DNA of 39,907 nucleotides from Peptoniphilus sp034090345 (GCF_034090345.1 NZ_JAXDSS010000030.1:1-39907); one strand, 5' to 3'; shown: positions 25,540 to 33,511, numbered from the stretch's first letter. Notes: a model not told the origin generated them from the letters alone. Made by a program: numbers and translations.

Positions 25540-25824
25540 TTAAATCTTTTCAAAAATCGCCACTATTAAATCTTGAACTAACTTACTCTCAACCCCATAA
25601 TATATTTCAGTTCCTTCTCTTCTACTTGTCAATACTCTTGCTCTTTTCAATTTGCCTAAGTGTGATGAAACTGTAGGTTGTGGTATTTCTAATATTGATT
25701 GTAATTGCGAAACATTTTTAGTCCCATTTTCTATCAAATACTTTACCACACATAATCTAATTGGATGTGCTAAAACTTTTAGCATTTCTGAGCGTTCTTC
25801 AAGTTGCCTATTATCGTAATCCAT
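25540..25824 (-). CDS. ArsR-family winged-helix regulator
   Basis: A 94-residue DNA-binding protein with the ArsR layout: EMLKVLAHPIRLCVVKYLIENG (13-34), recognition region VSQLQSILEIPQPTVSSHLGKLKRARVL (38-65) and a wing SRREGTEIYYGV. It has only one cysteine (C25), so a classical metal site such as CxC is missing; the ligand may be non-metal or absent. It lies 6 bp after the GNAT gene and is cotranscribed with it. Its targets may include its own operon or the neighbouring etfBA promoter, but no evidence beyond position supports this. Confidence 0.88.
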   Translation of the reverse strand: MDYDNRQLEERSEMLKVLAHPIRLCVVKYLIENGTKNVSQLQSILEIPQPTVSSHLGKLKRARVLTSRREGTEIYYGVESKLVQDLIVAIFEKI

Positions 25825-25830
25825 TTTTAA

Positions 25831-26508
25831 TTACTCCTCCTGTACTTTTAACTTTCTAAAAATAATATATCCTTCTTTATAATCAACACCAAAGAATTTA
25901 TTTTTAATTAAATTTTTAATCGTTTCAAAATCCTTTGGTTTTATAAACTTTTCCTCTTCTATAAATTGAAGTGGTTTATTTAAATTTTTATAAAAAATAA
26001 ATCTAGTCCAGCCTTCCGGTCGATCTTCATCTGCATGTACATCAGCTAATTCTATCAATTGAAATCCACTTGTCAACACATTCCTAAAAGAAGGTTCGTT
26101 ATCAGGCGAAACAGTTGACATAAATATGTCATACCCTTTTCCTTCTAAATAATTAATCATAAGTTCCCTGCTCTTATTTTGAACTCCTCTTCCTCTTGCA
26201 TCCTCATGAACCATAACTGCTTCCATTATAACTATTGGTTGATCCGGTATATCTAAACTTTTCACATACTTAGCTAAGCTATCCTCTTTATTTGTAAATC
26301 TCATATACCTATAAGCAACTAATTCATCTTCTTTATATACCCCAATTAAAGATGTATTTCCGGAAGTCATCTCTTCCGTTGTATCTCTTATAAAAGTATC
26401 TTTGTTTTCAATCCTTGAATATATATCTTCAACTAATTCCATAACTTCTTTTGAATTACTCTTATCAATAACTTTGTATACTAAATCTCCATCTCTGTAT
26501 AATTCCAT
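25831..26508 (-). CDS. GNAT-family acetyltransferase
   Basis: A 225-residue protein with the GNAT core: MEAVMVHEDARGRGVQNKSRELMINYLEGKG (about 114-144) includes the acetyl-CoA pyrophosphate loop R/Q-x-x-G-x-G/A in modified form, followed by FMSTVSPDNEPSFRNVLTSGF. A C-terminal extension of about 60 residues follows. Substrate unknown. Strong ribosome site GGAGGTGA. It heads the two-gene unit with the ArsR-type regulator, so its expression is probably controlled by it. Confidence 0.78.
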   Translation of the reverse strand: MELYRDGDLVYKVIDKSNSKEVMELVEDIYSRIENKDTFIRDTTEEMTSGNTSLIGVYKEDELVAYRYMRFTNKEDSLAKYVKSLDIPDQPIVIMEAVMVHEDARGRGVQNKSRELMINYLEGKGYDIFMSTVSPDNEPSFRNVLTSGFQLIELADVHADEDRPEGWTRFIFYKNLNKPLQFIEEEKFIKPKDFETIKNLIKNKFFGVDYKEGYIIFRKLKVQEE

Positions 26509-26745
26509 AGATAGTTCACCTCCAGGTAACTTATACCCTTATTCATATAAATGATTATCATATAAAATACATATTTTATTGTTATTTAATTTTCTATCTA
26601 TATAGTGTTGTATTAATACCCATTATATACTAAAAAATACTTTTTAAATATATTTTTTAAAAAAATATTTTTTAATTTGTAGTTTTTTAATAAAAAATAG
26701 TACAAATTAGAATTTTCCATTTGCACTACTTTTATTTTTCAAACA
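26509..26745. other. AT-rich intergenic region upstream of the GNAT gene
   Basis: The 237 bp hold the hemerythrin terminator (26692-26727) and the GNAT promoter region. A TATAAT read leftward at 26625-26630 is the best -10 candidate, but no good -35 box accompanies it. Long A and T runs around 26641-26698 suggest curved DNA. No small gene seen. Confidence 0.45.
26692..26727 (-). terminator. Terminator of the hcp-hemerythrin operon
   Basis: 9-bp stem AGTGCAAAT/ATTTGTACT with one G-U pair and an 11-base loop, followed leftward by TTTTTT. It lies 19 bp after the hemerythrin stop. Confidence 0.75.
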
Positions 26746-27294
26746 TTACTGTTCTTTAAATATTATTTTTTTCAATTCGTATTTTCTATCCATCAATTCT
26801 TTTTCTTTCTCTTTTAACTCTAAAGATTCACTTTCTATCCTTTCTTTTATTTCTTCAGACAAATTATTTTCCCCAAATGGGTACACCACAGTATTTTCTT
26901 TTTTTATATGTTCCCTTAAGAGATTTACATAGCTCATTGCATTAACTACTATCTGTAGAAGACTTAGCTTATCAAAATTACTCAAATAAGCATTTAAGTT
27001 TTCTTCGATTCCAAGGCAATAGCTTCTTCCGAGTTGATGTTCAACTAACATACCGCTTCTAACTAATTTGCCCGCTGCAACCCCTAAATTTTCTTCCATA
27101 TATTTAAAAAGTATATCTTCTTCCTTCTTATGATGAACTCCATCAGCATATTCTCTTATAAATTGTATTGACGCTCTAAAAAAATCTTCATTTATTATCT
27201 TGTCTTCAATTATCTTAAGACACTCTTTTTCTAATCTGTTGGTAAATAATAGTATTTCGTCATGTTCTTCTACCAAATAATCTATAGCCTTCAT
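26746..27294 (-). CDS. Hemerythrin-like diiron protein
   Basis: A 182-residue four-helix protein with the diiron ligand pattern: H11 in EEHDE, H54/H55 and E58 in HHKKEED, H86 in VEHQ, and H129/E133 in REHIKKENTVVYPFG. Such domains bind O2 or NO or act in iron-sulfur repair (RIC/ScdA/YtfE). A long charged C-terminal helix (about 145-180) is added. The gene is one base from the preceding gene and is the last of hcp-unknown-hemerythrin, which suggests a role in nitrosative or oxidative stress. It lacks the N-terminal DUF1858 domain of ScdA, but that domain is found at the end of Hcp in the same operon. Confidence 0.9.
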   Translation of the reverse strand: MKAIDYLVEEHDEILLFTNRLEKECLKIIEDKIINEDFFRASIQFIREYADGVHHKKEEDILFKYMEENLGVAAGKLVRSGMLVEHQLGRSYCLGIEENLNAYLSNFDKLSLLQIVVNAMSYVNLLREHIKKENTVVYPFGENNLSEEIKERIESESLELKEKEKELMDRKYELKKIIFKEQ

Positions 27295-27295
27295 T

Positions 27296-27865
27296 TTAAC
27301 TCCTTATAAAATATATATTTCCATCTTTTTCATATGAATATTTATTGTCTAATAACCCTTTTACAAACTCATCTCGTAGATTCCAGTATACATCAACACC
27401 AACATAATTATTCCATACATTTTCGTGAACGTCATTTACTATCATAAATTCTATATCATCTGATTCCGACAAAACTCTTATTGAGCCATCACAAGGCATA
27501 CCATCTAAGAATTTTGATGTTATTAGTTTGTAGGCATCTATTTTTGAACCCGTGAAATTTTCAGCCTTTCCCTTTTCAAAGAATTTGATTTTTAAATCAT
27601 CTATGCTATTTGTTTGCAAATATATTTCAACTGCCTTAGCAAGTCTTTTTTCAACTAAATTAACTCTTTCCAAAAGCCAGCCATGTATATTTGAATTGTC
27701 TATTATCTCAGACAATTCACCTTTTTCCAAAGTTCCTATTTTATTTAATTCAGCTTCAACTTCATCTATGTTCTTTAAATCTTTCACAACTTCTTCTGCC
27801 AAACTCTCTGTGAAATTTATCTTTTCCCACATCAAGTGATGAATAAACCCTAGAAATGTACTCAT
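27296..27865 (-). CDS. Unrecognised protein of the hcp operon
   Basis: A 189-residue soluble protein I cannot assign. It starts MSTFLGFIHHLMWEKI and has a helical N-terminal half with conserved-looking His/Trp positions (H9, H10, W13, then IHGWLLERV near 60-68), and a C-terminal alpha/beta half containing MPCDGSIRVLSESDD and VNDVHENVWNNYVGVDVYWNLRDEF. There is a single cysteine (in MPCDG). Its start overlaps the hcp stop by one base and its stop is one base before the hemerythrin gene, so its dosage is coupled to both. Context suggests nitrosative or redox stress; a metal- or heme-related role for the histidines is speculation. Confidence 0.8.
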   Translation of the reverse strand: MSTFLGFIHHLMWEKINFTESLAEEVVKDLKNIDEVEAELNKIGTLEKGELSEIIDNSNIHGWLLERVNLVEKRLAKAVEIYLQTNSIDDLKIKFFEKGKAENFTGSKIDAYKLITSKFLDGMPCDGSIRVLSESDDIEFMIVNDVHENVWNNYVGVDVYWNLRDEFVKGLLDNKYSYEKDGNIYFIRS

Positions 27866-29718
27866 TATTTCACAGCTTCCAATTTCTTTACTATTTCATT
27901 TACATCATATCCATGAACCATAGCCGCTTCGCTCAAAGTTTCCATTTGTGAAGCCGGACAAGATATACAACCCATTCCCATTTCCATTAAAACTGAAATA
28001 TATTTTGGATTTTCTCTTATTAAATCTCCAATAGTTGCGTTTGGATTTATTCCATTAGCTTTTTCTACAACTTTTTCTGAATCGTCTCCAAAGAATAGAT
28101 TAATGTCTTCCTCAACAGTTTGATTACCTGCTATTCCAAAATTTTCAACCAAAACATCAACTACGTTTGGAGATAAAAATGCCGGCAAGGTTGGTCCTAA
28201 GTGAATATTTTTGACTCCCAATGAAAGAAGTGCAAGTAAAACTATAACCGCTTTTTGCTCGTACCATGCTATGTTGTATATTATAGGCAAGTCATTTATA
28301 TCATCTAATTCAAAAACTTCTTTTAATTTCAACGCTATTAACGCAAGTGAATATGAGTCGTTACACTGTCCTGCATCAAGTACTCTTGGAATTCCGGCTA
28401 TATCTCCTAAATTTAATTTGTTGTATCTATACTTTGCACAACCAGCTGTCAAAATCACTGAATCATTTGGCAAAGATTTCGCAAATTCTGTATAGTAATC
28501 ACGACCTTTGTGACGTCCATCACATCCGCCCATTACTACAAATTTCTTTATTGCACCACTTTTCACTGCTTCTACTATTTTATCTGCCAATTCAAATACT
28601 TGATTATGTGCAAATCCACCAACAATTTCACCTGTTTCAATTTCAATTGGAGCTTTACATCTCTTTGCGTGTTCAATTATTTCAGAAAAATCTTTTTCTT
28701 CTCCTATTTTCCCTTCAATATGTTTACATCCTGGATATCCAGCTGCTCCGGTAGTATATATTCTATCTTTATAGCTTTCTTTAGGTGGAACTATACAATT
28801 TGTCGTAAACAAAACAGGTCCATTAAAAGTTTCAAACTCTTCTCTTTGTTTCCACCATGCGTTTCCATAGTTTCCTACAAAGTGTGAATACTTTTTAAAT
28901 GCCGGATAATAATTTGCAGGTAACATTTCAGAGTGAGTATACACATCTACTCCAGTTCCCTCAGTTTGTTTCAAAAGCATTTCCATATCTCTTAAATCGT
29001 GTCCTGAGATTAATATAGCTGGATTATTTCTAACTCCAATATTAACTTTTGTAATTTCAGGATTTCCATAAGCTGAAGTATTCGCTTCATCAAGAAGTGC
29101 CATACCTTTTACTCCGTACTCGCCCGTTTTTAAAACTAAATTCACTAATTCATCTAATGATAAATCTTTTTGAGTTTCCACCAAAGCTCTTTGAATAAAT
29201 TCGTCTACTTCATCGCTATCTTTTAAAAGGGCATTGGCGTGTTTTGAATATGCTGAAAGACCTTTTAGACCATATACCGTTAGCTCTCTTAAACTTCTTA
29301 TATCTTCATTTTCAGTTGCTAAAACTCCAACTTCTGTGGCCTTTTGATATATCTTTTCTAAATCTTTTTCATTGTATAGAGCTGCTTCAAATAAATTTTC
29401 TTTATTTTTTATATTGTTAAGTAATCTTTCTTTTAATTCAATTGTATCTATTATTATCTTATCAAATGCTTTTTCATCAAAATTAGCATTTGTAATAGTT
29501 GTGAATAAATTGTATGAGATTACATGATTTAATTCCTTTTCTACATTTTGACCTTGCTCACGCATTTCAACCATCACTTGTGCAAGTCCCTTTGTAATCC
29601 AAATTAACATATCTTGTAAATTCGCAACGGTTGCAGTCTTCCCACAAACTCCCACTTTAGTACAACCTTTATTTTGGTTTGTTTCTTGACATTGGTAACA
29701 AAACATTTTATTTTCCAT
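27865..29718 (-). CDS. hcp: Hybrid cluster protein (hydroxylamine/NO reductase) with C-terminal DUF1858 domain
   Basis: Iron-sulfur-oxygen cluster enzyme reducing NO (to N2O) or hydroxylamine. N-terminal [4Fe-4S] cysteines are C7, C10, C19 and C25. The hybrid cluster ligands are all present: H240 (GHDL), E264 (HSEM), C308 (TNCIV), C399 (GGCDG), C427 (GCAKY), C452 (QCNDS) and E487 (WYEQK). The chain is 617 residues; Hcp normally ends near 550. The extra about 65 residues (555-617: NPNATIGDLIRENPKYISVLMEMGMGCISCP...) form a DUF1858 domain with a CxxC pair (C584, C587), as found at the N-terminus of ScdA/RIC repair proteins. First gene of a three-gene operon with overlapping frames; a Crp/Fnr-type palindrome and the regulator gene lie upstream. 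Confidence 0.95.
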   Translation of the reverse strand: MENKMFCYQCQETNQNKGCTKVGVCGKTATVANLQDMLIWITKGLAQVMVEMREQGQNVEKELNHVISYNLFTTITNANFDEKAFDKIIIDTIELKERLLNNIKNKENLFEAALYNEKDLEKIYQKATEVGVLATENEDIRSLRELTVYGLKGLSAYSKHANALLKDSDEVDEFIQRALVETQKDLSLDELVNLVLKTGEYGVKGMALLDEANTSAYGNPEITKVNIGVRNNPAILISGHDLRDMEMLLKQTEGTGVDVYTHSEMLPANYYPAFKKYSHFVGNYGNAWWKQREEFETFNGPVLFTTNCIVPPKESYKDRIYTTGAAGYPGCKHIEGKIGEEKDFSEIIEHAKRCKAPIEIETGEIVGGFAHNQVFELADKIVEAVKSGAIKKFVVMGGCDGRHKGRDYYTEFAKSLPNDSVILTAGCAKYRYNKLNLGDIAGIPRVLDAGQCNDSYSLALIALKLKEVFELDDINDLPIIYNIAWYEQKAVIVLLALLSLGVKNIHLGPTLPAFLSPNVVDVLVENFGIAGNQTVEEDINLFFGDDSEKVVEKANGINPNATIGDLIRENPKYISVLMEMGMGCISCPASQMETLSEAAMVHGYDVNEIVKKLEAVK

Positions 29719-29784
29719 CTTAATCCTCCAAATAAATCTTTAATATATCTTCTTTAAAAGTTTTTTATATCTTATCGTGATTAA

Positions 29785-29790
29785 ATGATA
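29785..29790 (-). promoter_or_regulatory. Candidate -10 box of the hcp operon
   Basis: Leftward TATCAT at 29785-29790 (alternative TATATC at 29787-29792). No -35 box is evident, which fits an activator-dependent promoter; the palindrome at 29813-29826 would then be centred near -41.5. Confidence 0.35.
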
Positions 29791-29812
29791 TATTTTATTT
29801 CCAATGTCATCT

Positions 29813-29826
29813 GTAACATATGTTAC
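29813..29826. promoter_or_regulatory. Probable Crp/Fnr-type (HcpR-like) operator upstream of hcp
   Basis: A perfect 14-bp palindrome GTAACATATGTTAC between the Crp/Fnr-type gene stop and the hcp start, with its centre 101 bp upstream of the hcp ATG. Two-fold symmetric 14-16 bp sites are the norm for this regulator family, and the regulator gene is adjacent. Confidence 0.65.
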
Positions 29827-29827
29827 G

Positions 29828-30481
29828 TCAAATTAAATTTTCTAATTTTTCTCTGTTAAAAATAATTTTATTCTTATCTATTTCTATTAAATTTTCCTTT
29901 TTCATATTCATAAGCTCTCTAGAAACCGATGGCCTTGGTACCCCCAAATAATTTCCCATTTCTTGTCTAGTTAGTGTCAATACCAGTTCATCTTCTTCCG
30001 AATGATTTAATATGTACTTAATTAATTTTTCTCTAAGAGTTGCTGCTCCCATCATTAAAAGTTTTTGATTCAAAAAGAAAGACTTTCCCGCTAAAATTTT
30101 AAGCATATTATTTATTATTTTTAAATTCAAATCATCGTTTCTGCTTAATAAAAGAGCCTTTTTAGGTATACACAATATTTTACTATCTTCATTTGAATAA
30201 CTTGAATAATCATAGCTTTCCGATTCTAAATACATATATACTTCTCCGAATACAGTCCCTGTAGAGTTAAATACATTAACTATATTCTTCTTTCCATTTG
30301 AATCTATATTTTCAACTACTACACTCCCCTTTTCTATTATGAAAGTATATTCCGGTCTATCTCCTTGATTAAAAATATATTCTCCACTTTTAAAATTCTT
30401 TACAAAAGAATCCGAATCCTTTAAAAATCTTTCTATTTCTTTTTCACTCATATTAAAAAATAAATTGCTTTTATTTGCCAT
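29828..30481 (-). CDS. Crp/Fnr-family transcription regulator, HcpR-like
   Basis: A 217-residue regulator with an N-terminal cyclic-nucleotide-type beta-roll sensor domain (about 5-120, GEYIFNQGDRPEYTFIIEKGSVVVE) and a C-terminal helix-turn-helix (171-194, TRQEMGNYLGVPRPSVSREL). Only one cysteine is present (C104), so an Fnr-type iron-sulfur cluster is impossible; heme or NO binding as described for HcpR is one option. It directly precedes hcp on the same strand with a 109-bp gap holding a palindromic site, so control of hcp is the obvious hypothesis. It is divergent from the PBP gene; the two promoters lie close together. Confidence 0.9.
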   Translation of the reverse strand: MANKSNLFFNMSEKEIERFLKDSDSFVKNFKSGEYIFNQGDRPEYTFIIEKGSVVVENIDSNGKKNIVNVFNSTGTVFGEVYMYLESESYDYSSYSNEDSKILCIPKKALLLSRNDDLNLKIINNMLKILAGKSFFLNQKLLMMGAATLREKLIKYILNHSEEDELVLTLTRQEMGNYLGVPRPSVSRELMNMKKENLIEIDKNKIIFNREKLENLI

Positions 30482-30536
30482 AAATTTATCTCCAAGTTTA
30501 TAATTTTTCTACATTATACCCTAATCCCTCAAAATC

Positions 30537-30545
30537 TGTTATAAT
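30537..30545 (+). promoter_or_regulatory. Extended -10 promoter of the PBP gene
   Basis: TGT-TATAAT (30537-30545), 21 bp before the ATG, with AAGGAGG (30555-30561) between. No good -35 box; the leader would be only about 15 nt. A leftward TATAAT at 30514-30519 probably serves the divergent regulator gene. Confidence 0.5.
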
Positions 30546-30566
30546 AAAAAAATCAAGGAGGCAAAG

Positions 30567-32987
30567 ATGAAAAATAGAAAAAAGGGCATAGGTATATCTG
30601 GCCTTATTAAAATATTTTTGATACTTTTGTTGATAGGACTGATTACTTTAGCTACACTAACGGGAGGTTATGTGCTTTCAGTATTAAAAGCTGCCCCTCA
30701 AATTGACCCAAGTAATTACAGATCGCTAATCAATGAAACTTCTCAAGTTTATTCAGACGATGGACAACTTATTGAAACTTTAGTTAGCAGTGAATTTTCA
30801 GAATATGTAACGCTTGATAAAATTCCTGAATATTTACAAAAAGCTGTCATATCAGTTGAAGACGAAAGATTCTATGAACACAATGGTGTTGACTTCAAGA
30901 GAGTTGTCGGAGCTTTAGTGCACGATTTAAAAACTAGATCTTTTGACCAAGGCGCATCAACTCTTACAATGCAACTTGCCAAAAATTTATATACATCTTC
31001 ATCTAAAGATGTAAACAGAAAGCTTACGGATATATTTTACGCTTTTAACATAGAAACTCATCTTTCAAAAGATCAAATACTTGAAGCTTATTTAAATTCA
31101 GCAGGATTTTCTAAAGGTACGGTTGGAGTACAAGCTGCTTCTAAGACATTTTTTAATAAAGATGTTTCTGAATTGACATTAGCAGAAGCTTCTCTACTTG
31201 CCGGTGTTACAAACAGACCTACTAAGTACTCTCCATATAACAATGCAACTTTGACAGCAGAAGATAATATGGAAACCGTACAATTTGTACTACTCCCTAC
31301 AGCTAAAGACAAAGAAAATTCTAGTGAAACTGTTCAAATTGCTCAAACACTTTTTGACTTGGGAAGAATAGATAAATTTGATTTAAACCAAGTTAAAAAT
31401 AATGTATACACTCCTATCAAGGCTGAATTCAATCCCATATCTAAAAAAAGACAAGAGTTAATTTTAGACTTGATGTTAAAACAAGGCTATATTAACCAAG
31501 ATGAACATGACAGTGCTAAAGCTCAAGAAATTGAAATAAAAATTGGAAATAGAAGCCAAAAAGGTTTGAGTTCTTTCTTCGTTGATGAAGTTAAAAGAGA
31601 AGTTGTAAATATATTGGAATCACTTGGCTACTCCAGTGAAGATGCTCACGCAAAATTATATAATGGTGGATTTAATATTGTTTCTTCTATGAATTTAGAA
31701 TTACAAAAACACTTAGAAGAAGTTACTTCCAATGCTAAATATTATCCTGGAAATCGAACAGATGACAACGGAATACCTCAACCGCAAGTTTCAGCTGTAC
31801 TTATGGACCAACACAATGGTCAAGTAAAAGCTCTAATCGGCGGACGTGGAATTTCAGGAGGACAAACTTTAAATCGTGCTGATGTTCCTCGTCAACCCGG
31901 CTCATCTATAAAACCTATTTCAGTATATATGACAGCGCTTGAAAATGGTTCAACTGCTGCAGATGTATATTTAGATGCTAAGATACCTCCAAAAGTTTTG
32001 GGGACAAGCAATTGGAGCCCTTCAAACGTAGGCGGATACGTAGGCTGGACTACAATAAGAAATTTAATTAGAAGGTCTTCAAACGTCGGTGCAATATTAG
32101 TTGCAAGAGATATAGGCTCTGATTTAAATGCTCATACTAAGACAACTTACTCAAGAGCAGTAGACACAGATAAAGCATACAATATGATGATTGATAATCT
32201 AAAATCTATTGGTGTAAGCTCTGTTATAAGTACTAAAGACAATCCTAAGTACAATGATGCAAATGCTGCTGCACTTGCTCTTGGAGGTATGACCCATGGT
32301 ATATCTCCTCTTGAAATGGCTGGAGCATATACTCCTCTTGCCAACGAAGGTATTTATCAAAAGCCTACATTTGTAAATCAGATTACAAATTCACAAGGTG
32401 ACGTAATCTACAAAAAAGACCCTGTGGGAACTCAAGTTATAAAACCGGGGACATCTTTTATAATGACAAATATACTACACGATGTAGTCACTCAAGGAAC
32501 CGGTACAAATGCTAATTTCTCAGGAATGTATTTGGCCGGCAAGACAGGTACTACAAACGAGAAAAAAGATGCTTGGTTTGTTGGCTACTCTCCGTATTAT
32601 GTTTGCTCTGTATGGATTGGTAATGATAGACACGAAAGGCTCCCATTCATGTCTTATGCTGCCGCTACACTTTGGAAAGGCATAATGAAACCTATTCATG
32701 AGGATTTGGAAAACAAAGTCCCTGAACAACCAAATGATGTCGAAAAGAAATATGTAAGAGCTATTGGCAGAAGCGAATATTTCTTAAAGGGAACTCAAGC
32801 TCACTACACCAATAAACTTGGTTGGTATGATAGCAGCGAAAATAAAAAGGAAAAGAAATCTGACGACGATAAAGATAAAAATAAGAAGAATGACAACAAT
32901 AATAAGTCAAAGAGTAAGGGTAAGTCAAAAGATAGAAGTAAAGACAATGAAAAATCAAAATCTCGTTCATCTAAAAATAATGACTAA
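30567..32987 (+). CDS. Class A penicillin-binding protein (PBP1A type)
   Basis: Bifunctional cell-wall synthase with glycosyltransferase and transpeptidase activities, 806 residues. N-terminal membrane anchor (about 12-36). GT51 domain motifs: SVEDERFYEHNGVDF (about 96-110), GASTLTMQLAKNLY and EAYLNSAGFSKGTVGVQAAS. Transpeptidase motifs: RQPGSSIKP (SxxK, about 445), RRSSNVGA (SxN, about 504) and KTGTTNEKKDAWFVGYSP (KTG, about 659). The C-terminal about 55 residues are a low-complexity Lys/Asp/Asn/Ser tail (KKSDDDKDKNKKNDNNNK...), highly charged and surface-exposed. Monocistronic, ending at a strong terminator. Confidence 0.95.
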   Translation: MKNRKKGIGISGLIKIFLILLLIGLITLATLTGGYVLSVLKAAPQIDPSNYRSLINETSQVYSDDGQLIETLVSSEFSEYVTLDKIPEYLQKAVISVEDERFYEHNGVDFKRVVGALVHDLKTRSFDQGASTLTMQLAKNLYTSSSKDVNRKLTDIFYAFNIETHLSKDQILEAYLNSAGFSKGTVGVQAASKTFFNKDVSELTLAEASLLAGVTNRPTKYSPYNNATLTAEDNMETVQFVLLPTAKDKENSSETVQIAQTLFDLGRIDKFDLNQVKNNVYTPIKAEFNPISKKRQELILDLMLKQGYINQDEHDSAKAQEIEIKIGNRSQKGLSSFFVDEVKREVVNILESLGYSSEDAHAKLYNGGFNIVSSMNLELQKHLEEVTSNAKYYPGNRTDDNGIPQPQVSAVLMDQHNGQVKALIGGRGISGGQTLNRADVPRQPGSSIKPISVYMTALENGSTAADVYLDAKIPPKVLGTSNWSPSNVGGYVGWTTIRNLIRRSSNVGAILVARDIGSDLNAHTKTTYSRAVDTDKAYNMMIDNLKSIGVSSVISTKDNPKYNDANAAALALGGMTHGISPLEMAGAYTPLANEGIYQKPTFVNQITNSQGDVIYKKDPVGTQVIKPGTSFIMTNILHDVVTQGTGTNANFSGMYLAGKTGTTNEKKDAWFVGYSPYYVCSVWIGNDRHERLPFMSYAAATLWKGIMKPIHEDLENKVPEQPNDVEKKYVRAIGRSEYFLKGTQAHYTNKLGWYDSSENKKEKKSDDDKDKNKKNDNNNKSKSKGKSKDRSKDNEKSKSRSSKNND

Positions 32988-33039
32988 TATAGTTTAAAAA
33001 GGACTGTTGCAAAAGTCCCAAAATTAAAAAATGCTCTAT

Positions 33040-33077
33040 AATATCTGTTGGAGAATAAAACTCCAACAGATATTTTT
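33040..33077 (+). terminator. Terminator of the PBP gene
   Basis: Perfect 14-bp stem AATATCTGTTGGAG/CTCCAACAGATATT (33040-33053, 33061-33074) with a 7-base loop and a T-run to 33077. Confidence 0.9.
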
Positions 33078-33152
33078 ATGTAAAAAAATTTCACCCATAC
33101 TCAATTAGTCTCAAACTTTAAATAAGAAATAGAAAATTGGAGGTAGATATAA

Positions 33153-33290
33153 GTACAAAGTAGTATTATAATAAATTTATTTGGGTTTAAAGATATAGTT
33201 TTTACTGATTTTGATGAGGATAATGATTTTGTTTATATTTATATCTATGTTTCTAGAGTGTATTTTGTTAGTATTGAAGTCCTAAAATAA
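33153..33290 (+). pseudogene. Degenerate N-terminal fragment resembling an ISL3-family transposase
   Basis: About 45 open codons reading VQSSIIINLFGFKDIVFTD then FDEDNDFVYIYIYVSRVYF, ending at TAA (33288-33290). The NLFGFKDI-V then acidic turn then alternating hydrophobic strand pattern resembles the N-terminus of ISL3-type transposases, just before their zinc-binding cysteines, which are missing here. A ribosome-site-like TTGGAGG (33138-33144) precedes it, but the start codon is lost. Identification is from memory of the family pattern and is tentative. Confidence 0.4.
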
Positions 33291-33439
33291 TTTGGATTCA
33301 TTATAATAGAATCCCAAACATCAGATATACTAATATTATTCATCATAAGAAATCTTTGATTTTTTGAAGATGTTAGGCAATGCTAGGTTTTAAGACCCCA
33401 AATAGATCCCTGAAGACTATTTCAAACGGCTGCATAAGA

Positions 33440-33511
33440 CTACAAACAATACCTATCTCCTTCAAGGTACACTTCACTTTTCCCTTTTACAGAAATAGGC
33501 ATTGTTTGTAG
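33440..33511. repeat. Large hairpin with 17-bp arms
   Basis: CTACAAACAATACCTAT (33440-33456) and ATAGGCATTGTTTGTAG (33495-33511) pair at 16 of 17 positions, with an inner AAGG/CCTT stem (33464-33467, 33483-33486). It is not next to any gene end. It could be a small mobile-element end, a MITE or a structured RNA. Confidence 0.6.

Noticed and set aside
28347..28754. 135-codon open frame on the plus strand inside hcp
   Set aside because: It lies antisense to the conserved Hcp hybrid-cluster region, has Leu/His-rich composition typical of a shadow frame, and no ribosome site.
33001..33018. GGACT-GTTGCAAA-AGTCC as an insertion sequence end
   Set aside because: No inverted partner was found downstream up to 35.3 kb, and the stem is only 5 bp; kept only as a hint in the region description.
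33365..33475. Minus-strand frame of about 35 codons (VKCTLKEIGIVCSLMQPFE...)
   Set aside because: No ribosome site, overlaps the large hairpin, and no recognisable protein; too short to support.
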